Source: Flammeovirga sp. OC4
Lineage (GTDB): Bacteria; Bacteroidota; Bacteroidia; Cytophagales; Flammeovirgaceae
Reading direction: 5' to 3'
NCBI RefSeq assembly: GCF_000812565.1
Contig: NZ_JTAM01000023.1
Span: 61,501-125,500, forward strand
DNA: 64,000 nucleotides
Shown here: positions 1 to 8,032 of the stretch, piece by piece
Position numbering within the stretch: position 1 is the first letter of the stretch
Layout: every line of letters begins with the position of its first letter
Notes under the pieces: generated by a model
What the model was told of the DNA's origin: nothing
What the model saw: only the letters and a program-made list of their open reading frames with translations
Databases searched by the model: none
Translations under genes and position numbers: made by a program

Positions 1-31
1 GGAGTTAATCACGGATTTGATAATTATATAA

Positions 32-200
32 GTATAGCAAACTTATTTATTATCAGTTACACCATTAAAATTAGGCATTTTTTTATTGAACTACTTCTCT
101 TTAGAACTTATCATAAAAATTAATTACACTCATAAATTCCATATTGGTTAGCCAAAAGTCACCCCTAGTTAAAATGTTTACCTGTTTAAGTTTGCTATAC
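32..200. repeat. 169-bp segment bounded by perfect 14-bp inverted repeats
   Basis: GTATAGCAAACTTA at 32-45 is repeated as its exact reverse complement at 187-200. The interior is AT-rich with no ORF. The outer flanks show no target duplication. It could be a miniature transposable element, an end of a larger decayed element, or a long-range hairpin just downstream of the small peptide gene at 230-400. The repeat is seen directly; the interpretation is open. Confidence 0.5.
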
Positions 201-229
201 ACCTGTTAGTTTTTTACACTATTGATTAA

Positions 230-400
230 TTAACAATCTAACCAAGTTACTTCCCATGATCCACCGCCACCGCAGTTACGATCTACATCATTATAAAATG
301 CTTCTTCAGTTCCATGACATTTATAATAATGACCATGACACGCGAATACAGAAGTAATACTTAAAGCCGTTAGTAATGTTGAAATTAATAAAGTTTTCAT
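230..400 (-). CDS. small secreted Cys-rich peptide (56 aa)
   Basis: This is a short ORF with an ATG at 398-400 and a TAA stop. The product begins with a clear Sec signal peptide (MKTLLIST, then a hydrophobic core ending in SVFA), with predicted cleavage just before Cys21. The mature part is only about 36 residues: it has four cysteines (21, 28, 43 and the last residue, 56), a His/Tyr-rich start (CHGHYYKC) and a Gly4 run before a Trp-rich tail. Four cysteines suggest two disulfides in the periplasm or outside the cell. A lipoprotein reading is less likely because the residues before Cys21 fit a signal peptidase I site (VFA) better than a lipobox. I do not recognise a family. Signal peptide plus regular Cys content make it likely real despite its size. 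Confidence 0.6.
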   Translation of the reverse strand: MKTLLISTLLTALSITSVFACHGHYYKCHGTEEAFYNDVDRNCGGGGSWEVTWLDC

Positions 401-1264
401 GTTAATTAAATTGTTTAAATAGATTGAAAATATTTAGTGCAATTACACTCAATGTAAAAAAATAGAATTAACCAGAAGCTAACTGAAATTTGTAATATGA
501 ATTACAAATTAACATTAGAATATTTACCAGATATTATGTAATCACAAATCAAAAAAATTAATACATCTTGAGATACTTTGTAACATACTAAATCTAAAAA
601 TACAATCTTATTAATTTCTAACTGATAGAATTTAATAAGACTCTTCTACCCATTAGGCATAACCAATGAGCGTTTATAATTCTAAACACCTATTAGATTC
701 CTTTTTTATAAAATGCCACCACATAGATTAGTTAACGAAAGTAAATACAAAAAACACCATACATGTAACACTCTGAATTACAGAAATAAAAAACAGAAAA
801 ATATTTTCAAAAAAAGTAGAAAAAATAATATAACCCAACCTTTGTGAAAGTTTTGTAGGAGTATCTAAAAGGATAGGTTGATTATACTGTTGGCAAAACT
901 GATATTTCTTATTGTTCTGATTTTTTTGACCTGTCCTTTTGAACATCCATAACATCCACTATTTGCGACTATCACCTTTATTTTCTTCTATATTTTTTAT
1001 AATTGTTTTTGAGGTGTGTTTTTTGAAATCTCTTAAAATATCAGATAGTGTAGCGTTAAGAGGCAGCATCTATCATTTGATTTAAAAATGAACCTTATTA
1101 ATAAGGAGTTAACTCTTAATAACTAATCTTAAATTAATAGGTTATAAAAAATCACCCTTACTTACTATTTCAATTATGCGTGTATCCTAGTTAATATGCT
1201 CTATGAAAAATTCCTGATATTTAATCTTATGATTATATTTGTGTTTCATATTTTTTTATATAAA
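401..1264. other. AT-rich gap without a convincing gene
   Basis: No ORF with a recognisable domain was found here. A 75-codon reverse ORF at 728-955 is Phe/Gln-rich and resembles nothing known; I do not call it. The promoter of the caspase-like gene should lie near 1100-1260. Confidence 0.4.
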
Positions 1265-3103
1265 ATGAAACCAATTAAATTTTTTCTTTATTTTTTTATT
1301 ACCCTCACATTCCCACTTCTAGCACAAGAAAACAGAGGTTTAAATCTAAAAAATTATTCAACTAAAGGCACCTTAGATAGCGGCAAACAATATGCACTGA
1401 TTATGGGAGGAAATAACTATGATTCTCCCCATTGGCCTACTCTGAAAAATGCAGAAAACGATGCAAAAGCAGTCTCGAAGATATTATCGGATGATTATAA
1501 TATGGAATGTACATTATTATTATCTCCTACTAAAAGTGAATTTGAAAGTAAGTTATATGCTTATCATGACCTTCTAAAACCAGAAGATCAACTGCTCGTT
1601 TATATTGCAGGACATGGCGATTTTGATGGGAAATACAAAAAAGATGGCTTTATCGTTTTTAAGGATTCTAAAGAAAATGATATTCCCCGTAACTCATATT
1701 TGGGGTATAAAAGTTTCAAAGGGTCTTTAGATGCACTCCCTGCAAAGGATATAGGATTGATATTGGATATTTGCTTTGGTGGAACTTTCAATGAGGATTT
1801 AATTTCTACTCCAACTAGAGGAAATCATTTATCAGAAGTAGAACAAAATGTAGAGAGGTATATACAAAAGCAATCGAATAAAAGATCTAGAGTTTATTTG
1901 ACATCAGGAGCAAAAGAAGTTGTTTCAGATGGGAAAGCGGGTCATTATTCTCCGTTTTGTTATTTGTTTTTAGAAATTTTAGAGCAAAATATACTAGGAA
2001 ACACCACTCCCTTGACCTTATCTCAGGTGTGTAATCATATTATGGGTAAAACTAGAAATGAGCCTATTTATGGCCATTTTGGGTTAGATGATCCTGGTAG
2101 TGTATTTTTTATCGGTGGTGTCAATAAAAAATACACCAGCCTAGAAGAGACTCTAAGTGAGTTTGAGCAACTAAAAAAACAAGCGATTTTAGGAGACCAA
2201 AAAGCACAATATCGCCTAGGGAATATTTATTCAAAAGGTAAAGAAGTGACTCAAGATTATAAAGAGGCATTAAAGTGGTATCGATTATCTGCTGAACAGG
2301 GATATCCTATAGCTCAATGGAACTTAAGTTATATGTATCAAAAAGGGCAAGGAGTAAGTCAAGATTATAAGGAGGCAGTAAAGTGGTGTCGATTATCTGC
2401 TGAACAAGGTTTTTCTACTGCTCAAACTAATTTAGGCTCTATGTATCAATTTGGGCAAGGAGTAAGTCAAGATTATAAGGAGGCAGTAAAGTGGTATCGA
2501 TTATCTGCTAATCAAGGGGTAGACAATTCTCAATATATGATAGGTTTTATGTATAAACATGGATATGGTGTACTTAAAGATTACAATGAAGCTGTTAAGT
2601 GGTATCGATTATCTGCAGAACAAGGATATCGTATGGCTCAATATGACTTAGGCAATATGTATCATCAAGGGCAAGGAGTAACTCAAGATTATAAAGAGGC
2701 TCTAAAGTGGTACCGGTTATCTGCTGAGCAAGGATATCATAGGGCTCAATATGACTTAGGCAATATGTATCAACAAGGGATAGGTATTTCAAAAGATTAT
2801 TATGAAGCTGTTAAGTTGTTTAAGCTATCTGCTGAACAAGGAAATGCTTATGGACAATATAGTCTTGGTTTTATGTATCATAATGGATATGGTGTTCCCA
2901 AAGATTATAATGAAGCTATTAAGTGGTATCGATTATCCGCTGAACAAGGAAATACTTATGGACAATATGGTCTTGGTTTTATGTATGAATATGGACAAGG
3001 TGTTCCTAAAAATTACAATGAAGCCATTAGATTATATAAAAAAGCTTATAAAAATGGCAATGAGCATGCTGGTGAAGCACTTAAAAGGTTAGATCAACTT
3101 TAA
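1265..3103 (+). CDS. exported caspase-like (peptidase C14) protein with eight Sel1 repeats
   Basis: The start is placed at the internal ATG 1265 because the product then begins with a good signal peptide (MKPIKFFLYFF to LLAQ); the upstream ATG at 1196 would add a second hydrophobic segment. The protein is 612 aa. Residues about 40-290 form a caspase-hemoglobinase fold with the catalytic dyad visible as His117 in YIAGHGDFDG and Cys170 in LILDICFGGTF. From about residue 310 there are eight tandem 36-residue Sel1-like repeats (pattern: DYxEAxKWYRLSAEQG, then AQYxLGxMYxxGxGV). The family cleaves proteins after a basic or acidic residue; the substrate here is unknown. Sel1 repeats usually bind partner proteins, so they may recruit substrate or regulator. 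The predicted periplasmic or extracellular location is unusual for a bacterial caspase homologue. It is a single gene, convergent with its neighbour. Confidence 0.85.
   Translation: MKPIKFFLYFFITLTFPLLAQENRGLNLKNYSTKGTLDSGKQYALIMGGNNYDSPHWPTLKNAENDAKAVSKILSDDYNMECTLLLSPTKSEFESKLYAYHDLLKPEDQLLVYIAGHGDFDGKYKKDGFIVFKDSKENDIPRNSYLGYKSFKGSLDALPAKDIGLILDICFGGTFNEDLISTPTRGNHLSEVEQNVERYIQKQSNKRSRVYLTSGAKEVVSDGKAGHYSPFCYLFLEILEQNILGNTTPLTLSQVCNHIMGKTRNEPIYGHFGLDDPGSVFFIGGVNKKYTSLEETLSEFEQLKKQAILGDQKAQYRLGNIYSKGKEVTQDYKEALKWYRLSAEQGYPIAQWNLSYMYQKGQGVSQDYKEAVKWCRLSAEQGFSTAQTNLGSMYQFGQGVSQDYKEAVKWYRLSANQGVDNSQYMIGFMYKHGYGVLKDYNEAVKWYRLSAEQGYRMAQYDLGNMYHQGQGVTQDYKEALKWYRLSAEQGYHRAQYDLGNMYQQGIGISKDYYEAVKLFKLSAEQGNAYGQYSLGFMYHNGYGVPKDYNEAIKWYRLSAEQGNTYGQYGLGFMYEYGQGVPKNYNEAIRLYKKAYKNGNEHAGEALKRLDQL
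2197..3060 (+). repeat. eight 108-bp tandem repeats encoding Sel1 units
   Basis: The coding DNA repeats every 108 bp with long near-identical stretches, for example AAAGAGGC(A/T) TAAAGTGGTA followed by CGATTATCTGC. The high nucleotide identity between units suggests recent internal duplication and makes repeat number likely to vary between strains. Boundaries are approximate. Confidence 0.75.
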
Positions 3104-3165
3104 GGTAAGGTATCTCCAATTTCTTCTAACTTTTTTACATGAAGTTTGTGATAAGTATTTTCTCA

Positions 3166-3498
3166 TCAAAGAAGAGTTTTACTGTTTTCAATACAATCAT
3201 CAATTAGCATTCTAAACAAATCAGTAGCTGTAATCCCCTTTCTTTCGGCGATTTTTACAAATTTAGTGTGTTTGTCCTGTATAATTTTTGCCGTTATACT
3301 CTTATAAGAGTTATGATTCTTTTCTGCCTTTTTAAGAAATGAAAGGTCTATTTTTCTGAAATAAGCCAAATTCACCATGTTTGAATTGGCCTTTCTAAAA
3401 TCATTCAGGTATTCATATTTCCTTGCTTCCTCAAGGATCTGTTCGTCAGTATATTTTTTCTTTCTAGTGTTCTTTTTGAAGTTATTTTCATTGTTCAT
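3166..3498 (-). CDS. unknown basic protein, possible DNA-binding
   Basis: The product is 110 aa, Lys/Asn-rich at the N-terminus, with no signal peptide or membrane segment. Residues about 16-60 (YTDEQILEEARKYEYLNDFRKA, then AYFRKIDLSFLKK) resemble short DNA-binding modules found in phage and homing-endonuclease-associated proteins, where a helix with EEARKY is followed by DFRKxxxxxYxxA. The C-terminus (FVKIAERKGITATDLFRML) looks like the helix-turn-helix half of a ribbon-helix-helix protein. It heads a group of small reverse-strand genes that may belong to a mobile or plasmid-like module. Function is not assigned; DNA binding is inference from pattern only. Confidence 0.55.
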   Translation of the reverse strand: MNNENNFKKNTRKKKYTDEQILEEARKYEYLNDFRKANSNMVNLAYFRKIDLSFLKKAEKNHNSYKSITAKIIQDKHTKFVKIAERKGITATDLFRMLIDDCIENSKTLL

Positions 3499-3564
3499 TA
3501 GTAGGTAGCATTTATGTTATGAAATTTGGGATCAATTTATAAGTTTTGCAAATTCGTAATACTT

Positions 3565-3948
3565 TTAACTTTCAATCCTCAATACTTTTTTGACCACTTT
3601 TTTCAAGCGTTTGTTCTTCTGATTTTCTAGTTTCTCCTCTTCTTTTATTCGGTTTTCCTTTTCCAATTTTGCTCTCATTTCGGGAGTAATACCTGTATAT
3701 TTGATTGAATTTTTATAGTATTGATCCCATCGAGCAACCAGGATCATTTTGTAGATGAAACTATCTTTTGGAAAATCAGAAAAAGTCTGTGCGAACTTGA
3801 TTCCAATCAGACGTTCTTGGTGGGGTTTATAGTTGCTTTCTAAATAAAATTTCCAAAAATCATCCCATCCTTCTAGTTCCTTGCTGTATTTTTCAAAATA
3901 CTTCTCGCAAAAATGCGCTGCTCTGGTGTGAGCTTGTCGTTGCGACAT
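3565..3948 (-). CDS. unknown charged protein (127 aa)
   Basis: The start is taken as the ATG at 3948 (MSQRQAHTR); a TTG three codons upstream is also possible. The protein has a Trp/Tyr-rich middle (WDDFWKFYLESNY) and a highly charged Lys/Glu C-terminal helix (about residues 95-127) that may form a coiled coil or bind nucleic acid. No family is recognised. The reading frame stays open upstream through 21 further codons to a single TAG, beyond which the same frame encodes the 84-aa protein at 4021-4275. The two may therefore be halves of one 236-residue product split by a nonsense codon, or two genes that happen to share a frame. Confidence 0.5.
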   Translation of the reverse strand: MSQRQAHTRAAHFCEKYFEKYSKELEGWDDFWKFYLESNYKPHQERLIGIKFAQTFSDFPKDSFIYKMILVARWDQYYKNSIKYTGITPEMRAKLEKENRIKEEEKLENQKNKRLKKVVKKVLRIES

Positions 3949-4020
3949 GGTTTGCAAATCATTGAAAGCAATTGAATATAGAGTTCTGGCTCTTTTAGAA
4001 TTGACTTTATATCGTAATTC

Positions 4021-4275
4021 CTAGAAATCAGCAAGCAGGTATTTTTTGTCATAATCTCCCCTATCCTGATACATTGAGTTGATCAGTTTTCCCAAGTCCG
4101 AGGCTTCAAATTCCTCAAGGCTTTTCTCTTCCAATTGCATAACCACACGTTGCCCTTTTCCTGTCAGCGTCAAGAAAAGTCCTTTGTTATTGGGTTTCGA
4201 TTTTACCGTGGCAGATCTCACTTCAAAATTTAGAGCTTTCATCTGCTTGGAGGTGATAGGGAGTTTATTTTCCAT
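4021..4275 (-). CDS. unknown small protein (84 aa)
   Basis: The ORF starts at an ATG (MENKLPITSKQM) and ends at TAG 4021-4023. The product is mixed alpha/beta by appearance, with a GKGQRVVMQLEE strand region and an acidic helix (EEFEASDLGKLINSMY). There is no signal peptide and no recognisable domain. It lies in the same frame as the downstream 127-aa gene with 72 nt between its stop and that gene's ATG. Whether it is complete or the N-terminal part of a broken gene cannot be decided from the sequence alone. Confidence 0.45.
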   Translation of the reverse strand: MENKLPITSKQMKALNFEVRSATVKSKPNNKGLFLTLTGKGQRVVMQLEEKSLEEFEASDLGKLINSMYQDRGDYDKKYLLADF

Positions 4276-4458
4276 GCCTTCAAGTTATATAAGTTTTGCG
4301 ATTTTGCAAAACTTATATATTAGTACAAAAAAAATTAATCCTTGTCTTCAATTCGTGTGTGTCAACTAAGAAGTCTATTTCCTCTTGTTTTAAATTATCT
4401 ATGTTTGTTATGAGTAACCATGAAAACATATTACAAGGTTATAGTCTATCGTTACTTA

Positions 4459-4677
4459 TTATTTAATTCCATTCAAATTTCTCATTATTCTGATAGACTT
4501 TTTTGCTTTTTCTGATGCATTTTCTACTATCCATTTCTCCAACGTAGGGTAATTTGATTTTCCATCTTTTGATGCAAAAAGACCAATACCTCTTAATCTC
4601 TCTAAAGCAGCTTCAGGCGTTTTTTCCATATTATTCGCAATGGACTTAACTTCTGCTAATGTTTTTTGTTTATACAT
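4459..4677 (-). CDS. unknown small cytoplasmic protein (72 aa)
   Basis: The product is a helix-rich 72-residue protein (MYKQKTLAEVKSIANNMEKT) ending in KSIRIMRNLNGIK, basic at the C-terminus, without export signal or membrane segment. I do not recognise the family. It is followed and preceded by short AT-rich gaps and is on the same strand as the neighbouring small genes, so it may be part of the same accessory module. Confidence 0.4.
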   Translation of the reverse strand: MYKQKTLAEVKSIANNMEKTPEAALERLRGIGLFASKDGKSNYPTLEKWIVENASEKAKKSIRIMRNLNGIK

Positions 4678-4696
4678 ATTTTTAAAAATTCAGGTT

Positions 4697-4846
4697 TTAT
4701 ACAAAAAGAACTACTTTAATTTTAAACCTTAACCCATTGTTCAAGTATCGTGTTGCTTTGGTGATCAAGTAAGCAATTCTTGAAGATGCGATCTCACCTA
4801 TGAGTTTATAGGTTAAATTTGCATCACTTCGTCCTCTATAGTACAT
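4697..4846 (-). pseudogene. 49-codon ORF, possibly the tail of a lost gene
   Basis: The reading frame encodes MYYRGRSDANLTYKLIGEIA followed by SSRIAYLITKATRYLNNGLR and a short hydrophobic end. It is bounded upstream by an in-frame TAA a few codons before the ATG. The composition looks like folded protein (amphipathic helices), but no complete gene is present. It may be a C-terminal remnant of a mobile-element protein or a genuine small protein. Low certainty. Confidence 0.3.
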
Positions 4847-4937
4847 CTCGTCAGAGGCTTAACTTACTCTCCGGGTAAATGTAGCTATTCCACATTTCTC
4901 AGTTTAACATATAGCATGTTATATGATAAATTATATC

Positions 4938-6068
4938 TTATTCACCTATTCCATTTGGTAATAGATTGAAAATCATCTCATGGTTAATTTTTTCATTTTG
5001 CTTACTATGATAAAAGTTGTTTTGTATATAGAAATAAAATATGTAAGTGATAATATTTTTTAGTTCAAAAAATAATGACGCCACCTCTCTTCCTTTTTTA
5101 TCAGAATAACTATTTAGGTTATAATGGTTGTTACCGTGAACAATTTCGTTTCTCCTATCAAAACATTTTTTTATTTTTTCCCGAATGCTTTTACTTGTTC
5201 TTATATTTTTACTTAAAATCATTGGTATCGTAAGGGTCACAAAATCATTCGATACATTCTTTCCAAAAAAACTTTCGAGTGTAAATACCATTTTAATGAA
5301 ATTCGTTGAAGTTACATTATTACCTTTTAATGCATCCAAAAAGAAGTGTATTGAGGGTATATTTTTGTGCCAAAATAAAGAAGTTGTGTCCATTAATTTT
5401 AATAAATTATCATTATTCCCTTCATATAAAATGTAATGAGATAACAAATCAATTTTGTCACTTTTGTACAGTTGTTTATTATTTTCTGATACAACTGTAA
5501 AACCAATAAGCTCTGGCTTATCAGCAAAACTAAATTGGTAATCATGAGTTAAAAAATTGAGATGTAAATTGAACATAAAGAATTGTATAAACTCTGATAT
5601 TACAGATTTTATTTTTAATAGTTCGATATGGAAATCCATATCATCATCACCCATTCTCTCAAATACTTTATCAATGTCTTTTTCGTCCTCATATGAAAGT
5701 GTGTCCTTAACTTTATTTGACGACTCAAAATCAACATCTACAACTGCTAATTTATTAGCTTCTGAGATACCTGATAATAAAATTTTTGAGGATTCAATTT
5801 TATGCAAGTCAATATATTTATTGAGAACTTCTTCATAGTTATGAAAGTTTGAGTAGGGAGCATGTTCTGTATGAATATGTATCTTTATTGAATTAATTTT
5901 TTCTATGTCTTCCCTTTTAAAACTTTCAGTATATTCTATTCTATATGGTGCTTTATTCCATATTTCATTTTCAATAAAAATTTTCAGATATTTTGTTAAA
6001 TCAAAAGTAAGGTTCAATCTTTCTGTTGATGCTAAATTGAGATGAGTAAACCAGTAAATCTTTTTCAT
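4938..6068 (-). CDS. Apea-like HEPN-domain protein
   Basis: The product is 376 aa, soluble, with no signal peptide. The C-terminal third carries the HEPN signature R-x4-H (Arg306 to His311 in DRRNEIVHGNNH), in the form typical of Apea-like HEPN domains (RNxIVHG). HEPN proteins are often metal-independent RNases in toxin-antitoxin, abortive infection and CRISPR-associated systems. The N-terminal 200 residues match nothing I recognise. The gene follows the membrane protein gene at 6110-6796 by 41 bp on the same strand, so the two are probably co-transcribed, a layout common in phage-defence modules. The HEPN call rests on the motif and its helical context. The defence role is inference. Confidence 0.6.
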   Translation of the reverse strand: MKKIYWFTHLNLASTERLNLTFDLTKYLKIFIENEIWNKAPYRIEYTESFKREDIEKINSIKIHIHTEHAPYSNFHNYEEVLNKYIDLHKIESSKILLSGISEANKLAVVDVDFESSNKVKDTLSYEDEKDIDKVFERMGDDDMDFHIELLKIKSVISEFIQFFMFNLHLNFLTHDYQFSFADKPELIGFTVVSENNKQLYKSDKIDLLSHYILYEGNNDNLLKLMDTTSLFWHKNIPSIHFFLDALKGNNVTSTNFIKMVFTLESFFGKNVSNDFVTLTIPMILSKNIRTSKSIREKIKKCFDRRNEIVHGNNHYNLNSYSDKKGREVASLFFELKNIITYIFYFYIQNNFYHSKQNEKINHEMIFNLLPNGIGE

Positions 6069-6109
6069 TTTATGTGTTATTTTGTTAAATACATAGGTTG
6101 TATAAATAT

Positions 6110-6796
6110 CTATTTATTTTCAACTGATTTATTATATTCTGCTCTAAATTTATTAATGCTATCAATTAAAGATTGAAGATATTCCGAGCTCGAGCTATTA
6201 TTATTATCATAATAATAACCTTGTTTTACTGTTCTATTGAAATTATCAATCTTTTTATTAAGGTTTTCAAAGGAGTCAAAATCTTCAAAGTATATAAACT
6301 TCTCATTAAAGATTTTTTGAAGTTTAATACTATCATCAAATACATTTTTATATTCTTGTGCTATATGACGTTGTTCTTTGGATTTGTAGTTATCATATTT
6401 ATTAAATTTTGTATCTTTTGCGTAAATTATATCTGAAAGGTGATATTTTTCATGATTAATTCTTTGAGCCATTTTTGATAAATCCGTGAGGTATCTATCG
6501 ATTAAAACTTGATTCTTCTTTAATTCTATATGCTTTTCCTTTTGTGCTTTTAACTTTTTCTTTGCCTCTTCATTATGTTCTTTTTTCTCAATATTTCTCA
6601 CTCCTAAGTTGTATATAAAATAAGCTAAGATAGAATTAACGAATAAAGAGACTATAGCAATAATGTCTGACGTAGAAAATACCGGTTTTTTCTGTCCAAT
6701 AATTTCAACCAATTTCTTATTGATTTCCTTTTGTTCTTGCAGTAGGTCTAAAACAAGTGATAAAGAGTCTGTTTGAATTAAGTCAAGTAACACCAT
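6110..6796 (-). CDS. membrane-anchored coiled-coil protein upstream of the HEPN gene
   Basis: The product is 228 aa. An N-terminal amphipathic region (DLLQEQKEINKKLVEIIGQ) is followed by a single transmembrane helix at about residues 42-65 (SDIIAIVSLFVNSILAYFIY). A strongly charged Lys/Glu coiled coil comes next (about 70-105), then a helical domain ending in a Ser/Asn-rich patch. Only one membrane segment is seen, so the bulk is likely cytoplasmic and tethered to the inner membrane. No enzymatic motif is visible. It is the first gene of a probable two-gene operon with the HEPN protein and could act as its sensor, anchor or antitoxin. Function is not assigned. Confidence 0.55.
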   Translation of the reverse strand: MVLLDLIQTDSLSLVLDLLQEQKEINKKLVEIIGQKKPVFSTSDIIAIVSLFVNSILAYFIYNLGVRNIEKKEHNEEAKKKLKAQKEKHIELKKNQVLIDRYLTDLSKMAQRINHEKYHLSDIIYAKDTKFNKYDNYKSKEQRHIAQEYKNVFDDSIKLQKIFNEKFIYFEDFDSFENLNKKIDNFNRTVKQGYYYDNNNSSSSEYLQSLIDSINKFRAEYNKSVENK

Positions 6797-7111
6797 TTTG
6801 CATTTTAGTTTATAGATTGAAGCATCAGTTTATTTGTCCTACAAAGTTCTGAAAAAAATACTCCAACTAAACTAAATAAGTCACAACTTTTCTTTGATTT
6901 TCATATATTTTATAATTCGCATAAGCAGATTATTGAAGTAAACATCTTATAATTATGTGTATTATTCAGTATATACTCTAAGTATAGAATATGCAGAACT
7001 TCAAATTTATTGTCGCTGAGTAGATCGTGATTGGAAACTTTGATGGTCATGATCGCATCAAATAGTCGGCGTTGAGGTTTTGGTTTCCGAATCGGTTTTT
7101 CTCTTCAGTAT

Positions 7112-7290
7112 CTAGATCTTATCTTCGTCTGGTAATATCGAGTTCAAAAAATCAATGAGAATATCTTTATTGGTTTCTTCTCCAAATTTTTTCTTAAATC
7201 CGAAATTAGTTAATGGATCGATAAAATGTTGAGTATATATAAATTGTTGTTCGCTTTTGGGATAAATATAGTGATTTTTTGGTTTGGATG
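7112..7290 (-). pseudogene. N-terminal remnant of an Rpn-type (PD-(D/E)XK) transposase-like nuclease
   Basis: A short open frame without a start codon reads FIDPLTNFGFKKKFGEETNK and then DILIDFLNSILPDEDK before a TAG. This matches the conserved N-terminus of Rpn/PDDEXK_2 recombination-promoting nucleases (FIDPLTDFGFKxLFG...NKxLLIDFLNxLL). The catalytic part that should follow is not found. A TAA precedes the fragment in frame. It is a decayed mobile-nuclease gene. Confidence 0.6.
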
Positions 7291-7296
7291 AGGGGG

Positions 7297-7346
7297 ATTA
7301 AAACCTCCCACAAGTGTTTTAGGTTTGTGGGGGTTAGGGTTTTAAT
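7297..7346. other. interrupted inverted repeat downstream of the GNAT gene
   Basis: ATTAAAACC (7297-7305) and CCCACAA (7307-7313) pair with TTGTGGG (7325-7331) and GGTTTTAAT (7338-7346), with a 1 versus 6 nt internal bulge. It lies just past the stop of the reverse-strand acetyltransferase and may end its transcript, although no T-run follows. Confidence 0.4.
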
Positions 7347-7397
7347 ATGATAAATTTAAAAACTTTTTAACCTAGAAGTTTTTACCATCCTTAAGAT

Positions 7398-7844
7398 TTA
7401 GAGTTTCTTGACCAAACAGTAAGTAGTATGCCCTTTGGGGTAATCTTTCAATTCTCCATATACCTCATACCCTTGTTTCTCATAAAATGGCTTTGCTTGA
7501 AAACTTAATGTTTCAGTACGCATATATTCAAAGCCTTTATCCATAGCAAATTGCTCTGCAGCAGACATCAGCTTACTCCCCACTCCTTTACCACGAGCTT
7601 CTTCAGAAAGCCAAAGTAATTCAATGATACAATAATTCCAGAATGCACATGCTCTTATTCCACCTAACACTTTACCATTATCATCCTTTACAAAAACAGC
7701 AAACTTGGTATCTTTTTCAAAGACAACTTCATCTAGAATATAGTTTTGATTATAGCTTTCTATGCCTTTGCTGATGGTTTTTAAATCTTCTTTACTTGGT
7801 TCTGAGGTTACTTCTATTCTCATTTTAGCTGTTATGTTGGTCAT
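7398..7844 (-). CDS. GNAT family N-acetyltransferase
   Basis: The product is 148 aa, the usual length for a single GNAT domain. The acetyl-CoA binding motif A is visible as SEEARGKGVGSKLMSAAEQF (about residues 80-100), followed by motif B-like FEYMRTETLSFQAKPFYEKQGY. The family transfers an acetyl group from acetyl-CoA to an amine; the substrate cannot be predicted. It is a cytoplasmic protein, transcribed alone, divergent from the sulfatase at 8033. The start at 7844 was kept; an internal ATG seven codons later is possible. Confidence 0.85.
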   Translation of the reverse strand: MTNITAKMRIEVTSEPSKEDLKTISKGIESYNQNYILDEVVFEKDTKFAVFVKDDNGKVLGGIRACAFWNYCIIELLWLSEEARGKGVGSKLMSAAEQFAMDKGFEYMRTETLSFQAKPFYEKQGYEVYGELKDYPKGHTTYCLVKKL

Positions 7845-8032
7845 TAATTATCTTTTTATTTTAATGATTAAGATGACCTTGGATTATCATTTAATCAAAA
7901 CGCTCAAATATAGCATAAAATTCGATTCATAAGTTTTTGAAAGATTGACATCAACTAAAAACCTTTAAAATGGATATATTTACATTAGATATTCATCTAA
8001 AGACACTGACTACAATTTTATTTTTTAAAAGT

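Noticed and set aside
728..955. 75-codon reverse-strand ORF
   Set aside because: Low-complexity Phe/Gln/Asn composition, no recognisable domain, and no neighbouring operon; AT-rich DNA gives such frames by chance.
1196..1264. Upstream start for the caspase-like gene
   Set aside because: It would place a second hydrophobic segment before a good signal peptide; ATG 1265 is the better start.
2197..3060. CRISPR-like regular repeats
   Set aside because: The 108-bp period is coding (Sel1 units) with no short identical repeat/variable spacer pattern; no array was seen anywhere in the window.
2802..3092. 96-codon ORF in another frame inside the Sel1 repeats
   Set aside because: Repetitive shadow of the caspase-Sel1 gene.
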